From assembly GCF_002934325.1 (NCBI RefSeq), contig NZ_PTIV01000014.1, positions 1 through 64,000 of the forward strand: a stretch of 64,000 nucleotides of DNA, read 5' to 3'. Numbering within the stretch: the first letter of the stretch is position 1; every line of letters begins with the position of its first letter. Source of the stretch: Marinobacter persicus. GTDB lineage: Bacteria > Pseudomonadota > Gammaproteobacteria > Pseudomonadales > Oleiphilaceae. Shown here one piece after another: positions 7,105-15,511 of this stretch. The notes beneath the pieces were generated by a model that saw only the letters and a list, made by a program, of their open reading frames with translations, had not been told where the DNA came from and searched no databases. The translations under genes were made by a program, and so were the position numbers.

Positions 7105-8409
7105 ATGAAGGCTCCATCCAGCACTACATTTGCGCTTCTGGGTGCCTTGCTGATTGCCATCAGCTACGGCCTGGCCCGTTTTGCCTTCGGTCTGTTTGTT
7201 CCTCCCATCCGTGATGACCTCCAATTGACCCCGTACATGGTGGGTGTCATTGGCGCGCTACCATTGATCAGTTTTGTCTTTGCCACGTTGGTGGCGCCGC
7301 TTTCCGCGATTCGCCTGGGTGCGCGTAATACTGCTATGGCCTCCGGTGTATTCGGTGCCGTGGGCCTGGGGTTGATCAGCCAGGCGTCCGGCGTGGTTTC
7401 CCTGAGTGTTGGGGTTATTGCCTGCGGTATCTGTACCGGGCTGATGATGCCTGCGTTGACGGCGGCTATGCAGGCATTGGTGGATCGTTCTGTGCACGGC
7501 CGCGTCAGCTCGGTAATGAACGCGGGCACCAGTGTTGGCGTGGCGGTTGCCGTGCCGGCAGTCCTGTTTATGGCCGGGCAATGGCGGTGGGCTTATATGG
7601 CCTTCGCGGTGCTGGCGGTAATCGGGCTGGTGGCCACCTGGTATTTCATTCCTTCGGTATCCCGGGTGCGGCCAGCGAACGCGGCGCAACCGCCGATCAG
7701 TGCCCTGCAGTGGTGGCGGCTTTTCCGGTTGTCGCTGTTTGCCTTCGCCATGGGTTTTGTCTCAGCGGCCTACTGGATCTTTGCGCCGGATCTTGCTTCC
7801 ACTCTGGGTGCCTTGCCAGCAGGATCCACCGCCTGGTTATGGCTGGGGGTGGGCATTGCCGGTTTGGGTGGCGCCGTAGTGGCGGACCTGGCAGATCGAA
7901 ACAACCCGCCCATCACCCAGGCACTGATGCTGATGATGCTGGCTTCCAGCCTGGCGTTGCTGGCGGCAAGCCCCGGGCAGATTGTGATAGCCGTGTTTTC
8001 TGCGCTGGTATTTGGCCTGGCGTACATGAGTCTGACCGGTCTGTACCTGATGACGGGCATTCGCCTGCTCCCTGGCCGGCTGTCCATGGGGCCGGTGCTG
8101 CCCTTCGTGGCGGTGTCTCTCGGCCAGGCAGCTGGGTCCCCGGTTGTCGGTTTGCTGGTGGATGAGCTTGGCTATGCCAATGGTTTCTCCATTTTTGCCG
8201 TGCTGGGCATCGTGGTGGCCATGCTATCGCCCCTGTATCCGCGCTATCTGGAGTGGGAGCCTGATGAGGAAGCCGAAGAGGATACCGGCCTCCAGGCAGC
8301 CTACGATTACCAGCTCCAGGATGAGGAAGGTGAACCCATTACCGAGTCATCCGAAGAGTGGTCGTATGAGGAAGATGGCTGGGATGTTGGAGAATCGGGC
8401 AAGCAATAG
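7105..8409 (+). CDS. MFS transporter (CynX/YbfB-like) with acidic C-terminal tail
   Basis: The 434-residue protein has twelve predicted helices up to about residue 385. Helix 1 contains GLARFAFGLFVPPIRDDL, as in the YbfB/CynX-type major facilitator branch. The last 50 residues are hydrophilic and very acidic (Glu/Asp/Tyr-rich), an unusual cytoplasmic extension. Substrate unknown. GGAGG at 7094-7098 supports ATG 7105. Confidence 0.85.
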   Translation: MKAPSSTTFALLGALLIAISYGLARFAFGLFVPPIRDDLQLTPYMVGVIGALPLISFVFATLVAPLSAIRLGARNTAMASGVFGAVGLGLISQASGVVSLSVGVIACGICTGLMMPALTAAMQALVDRSVHGRVSSVMNAGTSVGVAVAVPAVLFMAGQWRWAYMAFAVLAVIGLVATWYFIPSVSRVRPANAAQPPISALQWWRLFRLSLFAFAMGFVSAAYWIFAPDLASTLGALPAGSTAWLWLGVGIAGLGGAVVADLADRNNPPITQALMLMMLASSLALLAASPGQIVIAVFSALVFGLAYMSLTGLYLMTGIRLLPGRLSMGPVLPFVAVSLGQAAGSPVVGLLVDELGYANGFSIFAVLGIVVAMLSPLYPRYLEWEPDEEAEEDTGLQAAYDYQLQDEEGEPITESSEEWSYEEDGWDVGESGKQ

Positions 8410-8464
8410 ACAAAATCCGACAGACCCACAGGCCCTTGCCTTGCGTAGAATGAGTGCCACTGTT

Positions 8465-8484
8465 GGCGCAAAGGTGATTGCGCC
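8465..8484. promoter_or_regulatory. Inverted repeat upstream of the alcohol dehydrogenase gene
   Basis: GGCGCAA and TTGCGCC form a perfect 7-bp inverted repeat with a 6-bp spacer, 40 bp before the dehydrogenase start. The placement fits an operator. A similar palindrome (AGCGCAA, 7 bp, TTGCGCT) lies upstream of ompW at 34883-34903. The binding protein is unknown. Confidence 0.35.
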
Positions 8485-8523
8485 TTCTGTTCACTTATCT
8501 CAGCCATTGTGCAAGGAGTATTC

Positions 8524-9576
8524 ATGAAAACGGTTGGTTATGCGGCGTATTCGTCCGATGCGCACATGAAGCCTTTCCACTTCGAGCGTCGTGCCCTGCG
8601 CGCGAACGACGTGGCTATCGAAATTCTGTACAGCGGCGTTTGCCACTCCGATCTGCACACGGTCAACGGTGATTGGGGGCCACAGCCCTATCCATTGGTT
8701 CCCGGTCACGAAATTGTGGGCCGTGTGACCGATGTGGGCCCGGAAGTGACCCATTACCAAGTGGGCGACAAGGTTGGTGTTGGCTGCATGGTGGACAGCT
8801 GCCAGGAGTGCGATCAGTGTCACGACCACGAGGAACAGTACTGTCGTCACGGCATGACCCCCACCTACGGTGCGCCGGACCGAATCGACGGTGAAATTAC
8901 CCAGGGTGGTTATTCCAAGCACATTGTGGTGCGCGAAGAATTTGTCCTGCGCATTCCCGAAGGTCTGGATATGTCCCGTGCCGCGCCCATCCTGTGTGCC
9001 GGTATCACCACCTTCTCACCGCTGCGTACCTGGGACATCGGCAAAGGCAGCCGGGTGGGCGTGATTGGCCTGGGCGGCCTGGGCCATATGGCGGTCAAAC
9101 TGGCGGTGGCCATGGGTGCGGAAGTGACCGTACTGAGCCGTTCCAAGAAAAAAGAGGAAGAAGCCCGCTCTATCGGAGCTACCGGCGTTCTGGCCTCAAC
9201 CGATGAAGAGGCGATGACAAACGCGGCCTCTTCCATGGACCTGATCATCGATACCGTGCCGGTTGAGCACGATGTGACGCCCTATACCTCGCTGCTGGAC
9301 ATCAACGGTACCCTGGTGATTGTGGGTCAGGTGGGTCCGATGAAGGAGTTCATGACTGTGCCGATGATCATGGGTCGCCGCCGTATTGCCGGTTCCCTGA
9401 TCGGTGGCATCAAGCAGACCCAGGAGGTGCTGGATTTTTGTGCCGAGCACGATATCCATCCGATCTGCGAAATCATCCGCCCGGATGAGATCAACAGCGC
9501 CTATGACGTGATGAGCAAGGGCGACATTGCCCACCGTTATGTGATGGACATGACGCAGATGTCCGACGACGCGTAA
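8524..9576 (+). CDS. Zinc-dependent alcohol dehydrogenase, CAD/YahK type
   Basis: The 350-residue medium-chain dehydrogenase interconverts aldehydes and alcohols, probably with NADP(H). Catalytic zinc ligands are visible in GVCHSDLHTV and VPGHEIVG, with the structural four-cysteine lobe (CMVDSCQECDQCHDHEEQYC) and a third catalytic Cys in APILCAGITT. The cofactor fold shows GVIGLGGLGHMAVKLA. The set matches YahK/cinnamyl-alcohol dehydrogenase enzymes. The start is ATG 8524, preceded by AAGGAG at 8513-8518. An inverted repeat lies upstream and a terminator hairpin follows. Confidence 0.92.
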   Translation: MKTVGYAAYSSDAHMKPFHFERRALRANDVAIEILYSGVCHSDLHTVNGDWGPQPYPLVPGHEIVGRVTDVGPEVTHYQVGDKVGVGCMVDSCQECDQCHDHEEQYCRHGMTPTYGAPDRIDGEITQGGYSKHIVVREEFVLRIPEGLDMSRAAPILCAGITTFSPLRTWDIGKGSRVGVIGLGGLGHMAVKLAVAMGAEVTVLSRSKKKEEEARSIGATGVLASTDEEAMTNAASSMDLIIDTVPVEHDVTPYTSLLDINGTLVIVGQVGPMKEFMTVPMIMGRRRIAGSLIGGIKQTQEVLDFCAEHDIHPICEIIRPDEINSAYDVMSKGDIAHRYVMDMTQMSDDA

Positions 9577-9587
9577 GAGCTGTCATC

Positions 9588-9630
9588 AATGGATGCCCGC
9601 TTCTGAGGGCATCCATTCTCCCCCCTTTTT
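9588..9630 (+). terminator. Probable rho-independent terminator
   Basis: An 11-bp stem (AATGGATGCCC with GGGCATCCATT, 8-base loop) follows the dehydrogenase gene. A C-rich stretch and then five T come after it, so the U-tract is a little distant. It also lies just downstream of the convergent trpG. Confidence 0.6.
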
Positions 9631-9638
9631 CTGCGCCC

Positions 9639-10298
9639 TCACTGAAACAGAAAGTTCGCAATCAACTCTTTGCCACCTTCCGTTGCAAACGATTCCGGAT
9701 GGAACTGGATGCCGTGAATCGGGTGGTCCTTGTGCTTCACGCCCATGATTTCGAAATCGCCGCCCTGGTGGATGCGCGTGTGGTCGTCGAAGCTGTCCAC
9801 CGGCGGGTCGCCCACCACGGCAGTCACTTTCAGGCATTCCGGCAGGCTCTCGGCCTCCGCCATCAGGGAGTGGTAGCGCATGATTTCCAGCTGGTCCGGG
9901 GTGTTGGCAAACACGCCTTCGCCGGTGTGGCTGATGGGACTGATCTTGCCGTGCATGGGCAGGGTAGCCTTCACCACCTTGCCGCCGAACACATGCACAA
10001 TGCCCTGCATGCCCAGGCACACGCCCAGTAGGGGAGTGATCGGGCCCAGCTCCCGGATGACCTCGGCGCACACGCCAAAATAGGCCGGATCTTCGGGCGA
10101 ACCCGGGCCCGGGGAAATGATGATGCGGTCCGGCGCGGCGGCACGGATATCCGATAGGGTTACTTCGTCGTTGCGCTTAACCACGATTTCGAACTGCTCC
10201 AGCCGGCCCCGGTGGCGCTCGGTGCTGAGGATTTCACCGATGTACTGGTAGAGGTTGTAGGTGAAGGAGTCGTAGTTGTCGATGATGTAAACCTTCAT
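9639..10298 (-). CDS. trpG: Anthranilate/aminodeoxychorismate synthase glutamine amidotransferase
   Basis: The 219-residue class I glutamine amidotransferase supplies ammonia to the partner chorismate enzyme. IDNYDSFTYNL begins the protein, SPGPGSP is present, the nucleophile Cys lies in GVCLGMQG (about residue 94) and the His-Glu pair in IQFHPESFATEGG (about residue 201). Its ATG overlaps the trpE stop (ATGA), so the two subunits should be made in fixed ratio. With trpE and trpR in the same operon, a role in tryptophan synthesis is favoured over folate. Confidence 0.92.
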   Translation of the reverse strand: MKVYIIDNYDSFTYNLYQYIGEILSTERHRGRLEQFEIVVKRNDEVTLSDIRAAAPDRIIISPGPGSPEDPAYFGVCAEVIRELGPITPLLGVCLGMQGIVHVFGGKVVKATLPMHGKISPISHTGEGVFANTPDQLEIMRYHSLMAEAESLPECLKVTAVVGDPPVDSFDDHTRIHQGGDFEIMGVKHKDHPIHGIQFHPESFATEGGKELIANFLFQ

Positions 10299-11686
10299 GC
10301 CTCGCCCTCCGCACTGAACTTGTCCAGGACCTTCTTGGTGCCGGCGAACTTGCGCCGGATTTCCTCGTATTCGTCTTCCGGGTTGGAGTCGTAAACGTTG
10401 CCGCCGCAGGTTTGCACGTAGGCATCCTCGCCTTTGGCGAATACCGTACGGATGGGAATGGCGAAGGTGCAGTCACCGTTGAACGAGAAGTGGCCGACCG
10501 CGCCGCCGTAGGGGCCGCGGCCGTCGCACTCGAGGTCGTCGATGATTTTCATGGCCTCGATCTTGGGCGCACCGGTCAGGGTGCCCGCCGGGAAGTTGCT
10601 GGCCAGGGCCGAGAACATGTCGTGATCTTCGGAAATAATGCCGACGATTTCACTGGAAATGTGCTGAACGTGGCTGAACCGCTTGATATCCATCAGGCTG
10701 CGCACTTTTACGGTGCCGAAGCGCGCCACCCGGCCGATGTCGTTGCGGTGCAGATCGACAATCATGTTGTGCTCGGCGATCTCTTTCGGGTCGTTCAGCA
10801 GGGTGCGGGCGTACTGGGTGTCTTCCACGTCGTTGGCACCCCGCTTGGTGGTGCCGGCCAGTGGGAAGGTTTCCATTTCACCCTGGCGCAGACGGAACAG
10901 CAGCTCCGGGCTGGCGCCGATCAGTTTCTGGTCGCCGAACTTCACGTAGTACATCTGCGGGGAGGGGTTCACCTCGCGCAGCTGCTCGTAAAGGTTGATG
11001 CTGTCGCCTTCGAGGCGGAAGCGCTTCTTGAAGCCCACCTCGCACTGGAACACCTTGCCGTCGATGATGTCCTGCTTTACTTTCATCACCGCGTCGGCGT
11101 GCTCCGCCTTGCTCATGGTCTCGCCATCGGCGGTCACCTTCAGCGGGCCGTTTTCGCTGGCTGGTTCGGCAAGAATATCCTCGATCAGCTGCATACGGCT
11201 GTGATCGTAGTGGAAATAGATGACTTCACCGGTCATCTTGTCGAGAATCAGGCCATCCTTGAACACCCCGAACCGGAACACGTCGAACATCTCGCTGTGC
11301 TGGAGTTTCAGGCTCGGCTCGAAGTAGTTCATGCAGTCATAGCCGATGTAACCGGTCAGCCCGCCGGCGTACTTCCGGGAGATGATGTCCTGGGGCACGA
11401 TTTCGCGGAGCAGGTAGTAGGGGTTGTTGCTGGCGTAGCTGTTCACCTCGCCGCTGCGTTCCTGAATGTGCAGCTCGCCCTCGGTGGCCCAGAGGATCTG
11501 CTCTGGGTCGAAGCCGATGATGGAGTGGCGGGCCATGTGGCTTTCTTCGCCCAGGGACTCCAGCATGAAGCAGTTGTCGAAGCGTTTCTCGATTTTCTTG
11601 AACAGGCCGAAGAAATCGATGTCGGCCGCCAGGGTCACGTAATGTGGCTTGCGCGGCAGGGTGATGCGGGCCGGTTTTTCACTCAT
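10295..11686 (-). CDS. trpE: Anthranilate synthase component I
   Basis: The 463-residue chorismate-binding enzyme converts chorismate to anthranilate using ammonia from TrpG. The N-terminal FMLES stretch (about residues 37-41) corresponds to the tryptophan-feedback LLES motif. The catalytic half has PLAGTTKRG, EHNMIVDLHRNDIGRV, FPAGTLTGAPKIEAM and a CGGNVYDS stretch. An in-frame extension runs to 11980, but ATG 11686 overlaps the trpR stop (ATGA) and gives the normal family N-terminus. The protein differs from the usual enterobacterial TrpE in several motifs (PLAGTTKRG rather than PIAGTRPRG), so it may be a second or acquired anthranilate synthase. Confidence 0.9.
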   Translation of the reverse strand: MSEKPARITLPRKPHYVTLAADIDFFGLFKKIEKRFDNCFMLESLGEESHMARHSIIGFDPEQILWATEGELHIQERSGEVNSYASNNPYYLLREIVPQDIISRKYAGGLTGYIGYDCMNYFEPSLKLQHSEMFDVFRFGVFKDGLILDKMTGEVIYFHYDHSRMQLIEDILAEPASENGPLKVTADGETMSKAEHADAVMKVKQDIIDGKVFQCEVGFKKRFRLEGDSINLYEQLREVNPSPQMYYVKFGDQKLIGASPELLFRLRQGEMETFPLAGTTKRGANDVEDTQYARTLLNDPKEIAEHNMIVDLHRNDIGRVARFGTVKVRSLMDIKRFSHVQHISSEIVGIISEDHDMFSALASNFPAGTLTGAPKIEAMKIIDDLECDGRGPYGGAVGHFSFNGDCTFAIPIRTVFAKGEDAYVQTCGGNVYDSNPEDEYEEIRRKFAGTKKVLDKFSAEGEA

Positions 11687-11940
11687 TGCGGGCTCTGCTT
11701 CTGTTGTTTGTTTCGCAGGGCGCGGGCGCCCCGGGTGACGGTGGCGATACCCACGCCCAGTTCCCGGGCGATTTCCCGTTGGGGCACGCCAGCCTCCAGC
11801 CTTCGCAGGATCTGGAGGCGATTGCAGATTTCGGTCAGCTCTGAGGTGGTCAGCAGGTCGCGCAGGGCCGTTTCCAGGGCGCCTTCGGCCTGCATTTCTT
11901 CCAGGTGCTCGAGCAATTCGTTCAGGTATTGTGTATTCAT
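11683..11940 (-). CDS. trpR: Trp operon repressor
   Basis: The 85-residue protein is a TrpR homologue, shorter at both ends than the 108-residue E. coli protein. The helix-turn-helix (VPQREIARELGVGIATVTRG) matches the E. coli helix-turn-helix closely. Six short helices and tryptophan-dependent binding to CTAG-containing operators are expected. It is the first gene of a trpR-trpE-trpG operon with overlapping stop-start codons. A TAG lies two codons upstream in frame, so the start cannot be moved upstream. No Shine-Dalgarno sequence precedes ATG 11940; instead the palindrome GTACTAGTAC abuts it directly. Confidence 0.9.
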   Translation of the reverse strand: MNTQYLNELLEHLEEMQAEGALETALRDLLTTSELTEICNRLQILRRLEAGVPQREIARELGVGIATVTRGARALRNKQQKQSPQ

Positions 11941-11959
11941 GTACTAGTACACTATCACA
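11941..11959 (-). promoter_or_regulatory. Trp operator overlapping an extended -10 promoter of trpR
   Basis: GTACTAGTAC at 11941-11950 is a perfect palindrome carrying the CTAG core of TrpR operators (the E. coli trp operator contains GTACTAG as its half-site). On the minus strand it is preceded by TGT-GATAGT (11951-11959), an extended -10. Initiation 6-8 bases downstream would fall 2-4 bases before the ATG, so the transcript would be leaderless or nearly so. TrpR bound here would block its own operon. No good -35 element is visible. Confidence 0.6.
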
Positions 11960-12036
11960 ATTCTGGAAGTCTGCCATCACCTTTGTATGCGGAAAACCCC
12001 GATTGACGATTGGCCAAATGTACTACCTATCGCCTG

Positions 12037-12066
12037 TTGACCGCTCCAGAAAGGGACGTTTATGCT
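12037..12066 (+). promoter_or_regulatory. Predicted sigma-70 promoter for pta-ackA
   Basis: TTGACC (12037-12042) and TATGCT (12061-12066) are separated by 18 bp, a good vegetative promoter match. It would give a leader of roughly 200 bases before pta. Confidence 0.45.
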
Positions 12067-12274
12067 TCTAGTACTTATACCTGTTAGATCTACCATAAGG
12101 GATGCACCACTTTGGCACGATCACTAGCCCGGGTAACGGCCTTTTCGGGTTTGTTTGCTTAGGCGGGTCATTGGTCGTCAGTCCTGGCTCTTCGGCCCGG
12201 GTGCTCACAAGTCTCCCTATGCCTTGGTCAAAATTTAAAAGTTCACAAATACAAAGTTGAAAAGGGTGAATGAC

Positions 12275-13270
12275 ATGGGTTTGATTAAAAGCATCAAAGA
12301 AAAAGCGAAGTCGCAGTTGCGGACCATTGTTCTGCCGGAAACTGATGACGAGCGGGTGCTGAAGGCGGCCGAGAAGGTGCTGGCAGAAAAGACCGCCAAT
12401 GTGGTCCTGATTGGTAGCGCAGACACCATCAAGGCCGACGCCTCTTCCTGCAACGCCAACATTGACGGTGCAACCATTGTCGACCCCAACAACTTTGAGC
12501 ACCTGGACCGCTACGTTGAAGAGCTGGTTGAGCTGCGCAAGAAAAAGGGCATGACTGTCGAAGAGGCCCGGGAAATCATGACCACCGAGCCGCGTTTCTT
12601 CGGCTGCATGATGGTTCGTCTGGGCGATGCCGATGGCCTGGTGGCCGGTTCCAGCGCTCCGACTGCCGACGTGCTGAAAGCCGCGATCCAGGTGGTGAAA
12701 ACCGCGCCGGGCATCAACACCGTTTCCTCCAGCTTCGTGATGGAAACCGTGGACGGCAAGTTCGGTGATAACGGCCTGATCCTGTTTGCCGACTGCGCGG
12801 TTCTGCCGGATCCCAACTCCGAACAGCTGGCGGATATCGCCTGTGCCACCGCCGCCACCGCCAAGAACGTGGTGGGTATCGATCCGAAAGTGGCCATGCT
12901 CTCTTTCTCCACCAAGGGCAGCGCCAAGCATCCGCTGGTCGACAAGGTTCAGGAGGCCGTTAGCCTGCTGGAACAGCGTAACGTCGATTTCCCGTTTGAT
13001 GGCGAGATGCAGGCAGATGCCGCGATTGTGGAAGCCATCGGTGCCAAGAAAGCGCCGGGTTCTGACGTGGCTGGTCACGCCAACGTACTCGTTTTCCCGG
13101 ATCTGCAAGCCGGCAACATTGGTTACAAGCTGGTTCAGCGCTTCTCTGGCGCCGCTGCCCATGGCCCGATCATCCAGGGTCTGGCCAAGCCGGTGAACGA
13201 TCTGTCCCGGGGCTGCTCGGTTGATGACATCGCCAACCTGGTTGCCATCACTGCAACCCAGGTCAAGTAA
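12275..13270 (+). CDS. pta: Phosphate acetyltransferase
   Basis: The 331-residue enzyme is the short form, with only the C-terminal PTA_PTB catalytic domain. It exchanges acetyl-CoA and acetyl phosphate. Motifs include IVLPETDDERVLKAAE near the N-terminus, ADGLVAGSSAPTADVLKAAI and a C-terminal GCSVDDIANLVAITA. ATG 12275 follows AAAAGGG; the alternative TTG at 12257 is less likely. It is followed 42 bp later by ackA, forming the reversible acetate overflow/assimilation pathway. Confidence 0.94.
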   Translation: MGLIKSIKEKAKSQLRTIVLPETDDERVLKAAEKVLAEKTANVVLIGSADTIKADASSCNANIDGATIVDPNNFEHLDRYVEELVELRKKKGMTVEEAREIMTTEPRFFGCMMVRLGDADGLVAGSSAPTADVLKAAIQVVKTAPGINTVSSSFVMETVDGKFGDNGLILFADCAVLPDPNSEQLADIACATAATAKNVVGIDPKVAMLSFSTKGSAKHPLVDKVQEAVSLLEQRNVDFPFDGEMQADAAIVEAIGAKKAPGSDVAGHANVLVFPDLQAGNIGYKLVQRFSGAAAHGPIIQGLAKPVNDLSRGCSVDDIANLVAITATQVK

Positions 13271-13312
13271 TTACGTTAACGACATACTATAAAAATTCAG
13301 AGGAAGCAGAAT

Positions 13313-14512
13313 ATGTTGGTCTTTATCCTGAATGCGGGCAGTTCCTCGCTGAAGTATCAGCTGATGAACCCGGTGACCGCGGAAACCCTGGCCGCCGGTA
13401 TCTGTGAGCGGATCGGTATTGACGGTGTTCTGAAGCATGAGTTTGGCGACGACCGTGAATTGAAGATGGACGTCGATATGCCGACTCACAAAGAGGCGAT
13501 CGAATCTGTACTCAGAACGCTGACCAGCGGCGAAGGCAAGGTCATCAACTCCACAGATGAAATCGATGCTATTGGCCATCGCGCGGTTCATGGTGGGGAG
13601 AAGTTCTCCGCTTCGGTCTTGGTAACTGATGAAGTTATCAATGAAATGAAAGACCTGATCCCGCTGGCCCCGCTGCACAACCCGGCCAACATCATGGGTA
13701 TGGAAATCTGCCGTGAGCTGATGCCGGGCAAGCCGAACGTGGCTGTGTTCGACACCGCGTTCCACCAGACCATGCCGGATTACGCGTACATGTACGCGCT
13801 GCCGTATGACCAGTACTCCAAGCACAAGATCCGTAAGTATGGCTTCCACGGCACCTCGCACTTCTTCGTGTCCAACGAAGCTCGGAAGATGCTGGACAAG
13901 AAGCACAATACCCGGATCGTGGTTTGTCACCTGGGCAACGGTTCCTCGGTGTCCGCCGTTCAGAATGGTGAGTGTATCGACACCTCCATGGGTCTGACTC
14001 CGGTTCAGGGTCTGATGATGGGTACTCGTGCAGGCGATATCGGTGCCGGCGCACTGCAGTACATGATGCGCCAGGAAAACCTGACCATCGACGAAGCGCT
14101 GAACATTCTGAACAAGAAATCCGGTATCCAGGGTATTTCCGGCAAACCTTCGGACTTGCGTGAAGTGCTGGATGGCATGCAGAACGGTGACGACCGCTGC
14201 CGCCTGGCGGTGGACATGGTGGCTTACAACATCAAGAAATACGTGGGCTCCTACGTAGCGGCACTGGATGGCATCGACGCACTGTGCTTCACCGGCGGTA
14301 TCGGTGAGAACGCCGCATTGATCCGTGAAAAAGTCTGTGCCGGTTTGGACGCCATGGGCCTGGTGATCGACCCGGTCAAGAACAACAAGCGTTCCAAGGA
14401 AGCTCGTGACATTGCCACCAACGGCTCTTCTTCACGCATCTTCGTTATCCCGACCAACGAAGAATTCGTGATCGCAAACGATACCTTCAAGATCGTTTCC
14501 GAAATGAAGTAA
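13313..14512 (+). CDS. ackA: Acetate kinase
   Basis: The 399-residue ASKHA-fold kinase interconverts acetyl phosphate plus ADP with acetate plus ATP. Signatures are VFILNAGSSSLKYQL at the N-terminus, the middle stretch GHRAVHGGEKF, FDTAFHQTMPDYAYMYALP, HLGNGSSVSA and the C-terminal CFTGGIGENAALIRE. GAGGAAGCAG precedes ATG 13313. It is the second gene of the pta-ackA unit, 42 bp downstream of pta. Confidence 0.96.
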   Translation: MLVFILNAGSSSLKYQLMNPVTAETLAAGICERIGIDGVLKHEFGDDRELKMDVDMPTHKEAIESVLRTLTSGEGKVINSTDEIDAIGHRAVHGGEKFSASVLVTDEVINEMKDLIPLAPLHNPANIMGMEICRELMPGKPNVAVFDTAFHQTMPDYAYMYALPYDQYSKHKIRKYGFHGTSHFFVSNEARKMLDKKHNTRIVVCHLGNGSSVSAVQNGECIDTSMGLTPVQGLMMGTRAGDIGAGALQYMMRQENLTIDEALNILNKKSGIQGISGKPSDLREVLDGMQNGDDRCRLAVDMVAYNIKKYVGSYVAALDGIDALCFTGGIGENAALIREKVCAGLDAMGLVIDPVKNNKRSKEARDIATNGSSSRIFVIPTNEEFVIANDTFKIVSEMK

Positions 14513-14655
14513 GCGGTTAAGCGGCTTCGGGGTGGGCTTTGGCCTGCCCTGGGGCTGTCTTCTTCCTCCTCGAAGTACTCTTTTCCCTCCCGTTATGCGC
14601 TTTGCCCGGTTCTCTGTTACGTTTGAAGTAACGAATCCGGAAAAGGAGCGTGATT

Positions 14656-14865
14656 ATGTTTGTCGCTGACAAGAGCAACGGACACCTAATTGAGGTGCTG
14701 GATACCGCGTCTCTCTTTGACCCCCACGTGGACCGGATTGAAGGCCGCCTGCATTACGGCGAAGAGACCCAGGATGCGGAATTCTACGCCAAGAGCGATC
14801 TGGCTTTTCCATCAGGCGAGCCGCTTCCCGCGTGCTGGACAGACCCGCATTACCGGCGTCGGTAG
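14656..14865 (+). CDS. Small conserved-looking hypothetical protein
   Basis: The 69-residue acidic, soluble protein has VDRIEGRLHYGEETQDAE in its middle and a Pro/Cys/Trp-containing C-terminus ending in Arg. A strong AAAAGGAG lies 8 bp before ATG 14656, good evidence of translation. No membrane segment and no family I recognise. It lies 43 bp upstream of the heme oxygenase gene, so it may belong to the same transcript. Confidence 0.65.
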   Translation: MFVADKSNGHLIEVLDTASLFDPHVDRIEGRLHYGEETQDAEFYAKSDLAFPSGEPLPACWTDPHYRRR

Positions 14866-14908
14866 ACATGCCGTTAACAGAATTTATTGTTCAAGGAGCT
14901 CCCGGGCT

Positions 14909-15511
14909 GTGAAGTACCTGCCCCTCCTCAAGGAGGCAACCCAGCGCCAGCATCGGCAGCTGGAGGCCTTGCCCGTCATGCGCCAGTTATTGGCGCCGGA
15001 CTTTTCGATTGATGAATACCGCTCACTCCTGCAATGCCAGTACGGCCTTTATGCACACCTTGAGGGCATGATGGCCCCATTCCTCGGCACCCTTCCCCGG
15101 GAAACATTTCATTGGCATTGGTTTACCGCCTCGTCCCGGCTCGCCAGTGACTTACGGGCGATGGGTGATCAGCCTGTTGTGCCGGCATCTTTGTCATTTC
15201 CTTTTCAGATGAGTGCTCGGTCACAGGCGCTCGGCTGCTGTTATGTGCTGCTTGGCGCCGGCTTCGGCGCCCGCATGATCGCCCCGAAGCTGGCGCAGAG
15301 TCTGGGCCCGGATACCCCTATGAGTTTTTACCAGGATGGCCAGCCGCACCTGAAGCCTCTCTGGCGTCAGTTGGAAAATCTGCTGGATGCTGCTTCTGAA
15401 GATGGGGCAATTCAAGAATCCATAAACGCTGCCCGTGACACGTTTGCCCTGTTTTTCCGGGCGTTCCAGGGCTTGTCTCACTCTGAGCACCGAGAGGTTT
15501 TACCCCAGTGA
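14909..15511 (+). CDS. bphO: Heme oxygenase (biliverdin-producing), phytochrome partner
   Basis: The 200-residue all-helical protein is of the bacterial heme oxygenase family, which opens heme to biliverdin. The N-terminal helix KEATQRQHRQLEALPVM carries the proximal His; ALGCCYVLLGAGFGARMIAP corresponds to the distal-helix YVLxGSxLGG segment. It starts at GTG 14909, behind AAGGAG at 14893-14898. Its stop overlaps the phytochrome start by 4 bp (GTGA), so enzyme and photoreceptor are coupled and biliverdin is supplied to the receptor. Confidence 0.87.
   Translation: MKYLPLLKEATQRQHRQLEALPVMRQLLAPDFSIDEYRSLLQCQYGLYAHLEGMMAPFLGTLPRETFHWHWFTASSRLASDLRAMGDQPVVPASLSFPFQMSARSQALGCCYVLLGAGFGARMIAPKLAQSLGPDTPMSFYQDGQPHLKPLWRQLENLLDAASEDGAIQESINAARDTFALFFRAFQGLSHSEHREVLPQ

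Larger units (their letters stand above)
11941..12274. other. Divergent trpR/pta intergenic region
   Basis: This 334-bp gap holds the trpR operator and promoter at its left end and a probable pta promoter in the middle. The rest is a roughly 200-bp leader for pta in which I see no ORF. A second CTAGTAC (12068-12074) lies next to the predicted pta start point. Confidence 0.6.

Noticed and set aside
10412..11947. 511-codon open frame on the plus strand
   Set aside because: It is the antisense shadow of trpE and trpR, whose motifs are unmistakable; GC-rich codons leave the opposite strand open.
12113..12128. Sigma-54-like TGGCAC...GC before pta
   Set aside because: The GG and GC are 11 bases apart instead of 10 and the -12 element reads TAGC; not credible.
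14513..14600. GGGTGGGC/GCCTGCCC hairpin after ackA
   Set aside because: Two mismatches and a broken T-rich stretch; not a convincing terminator.
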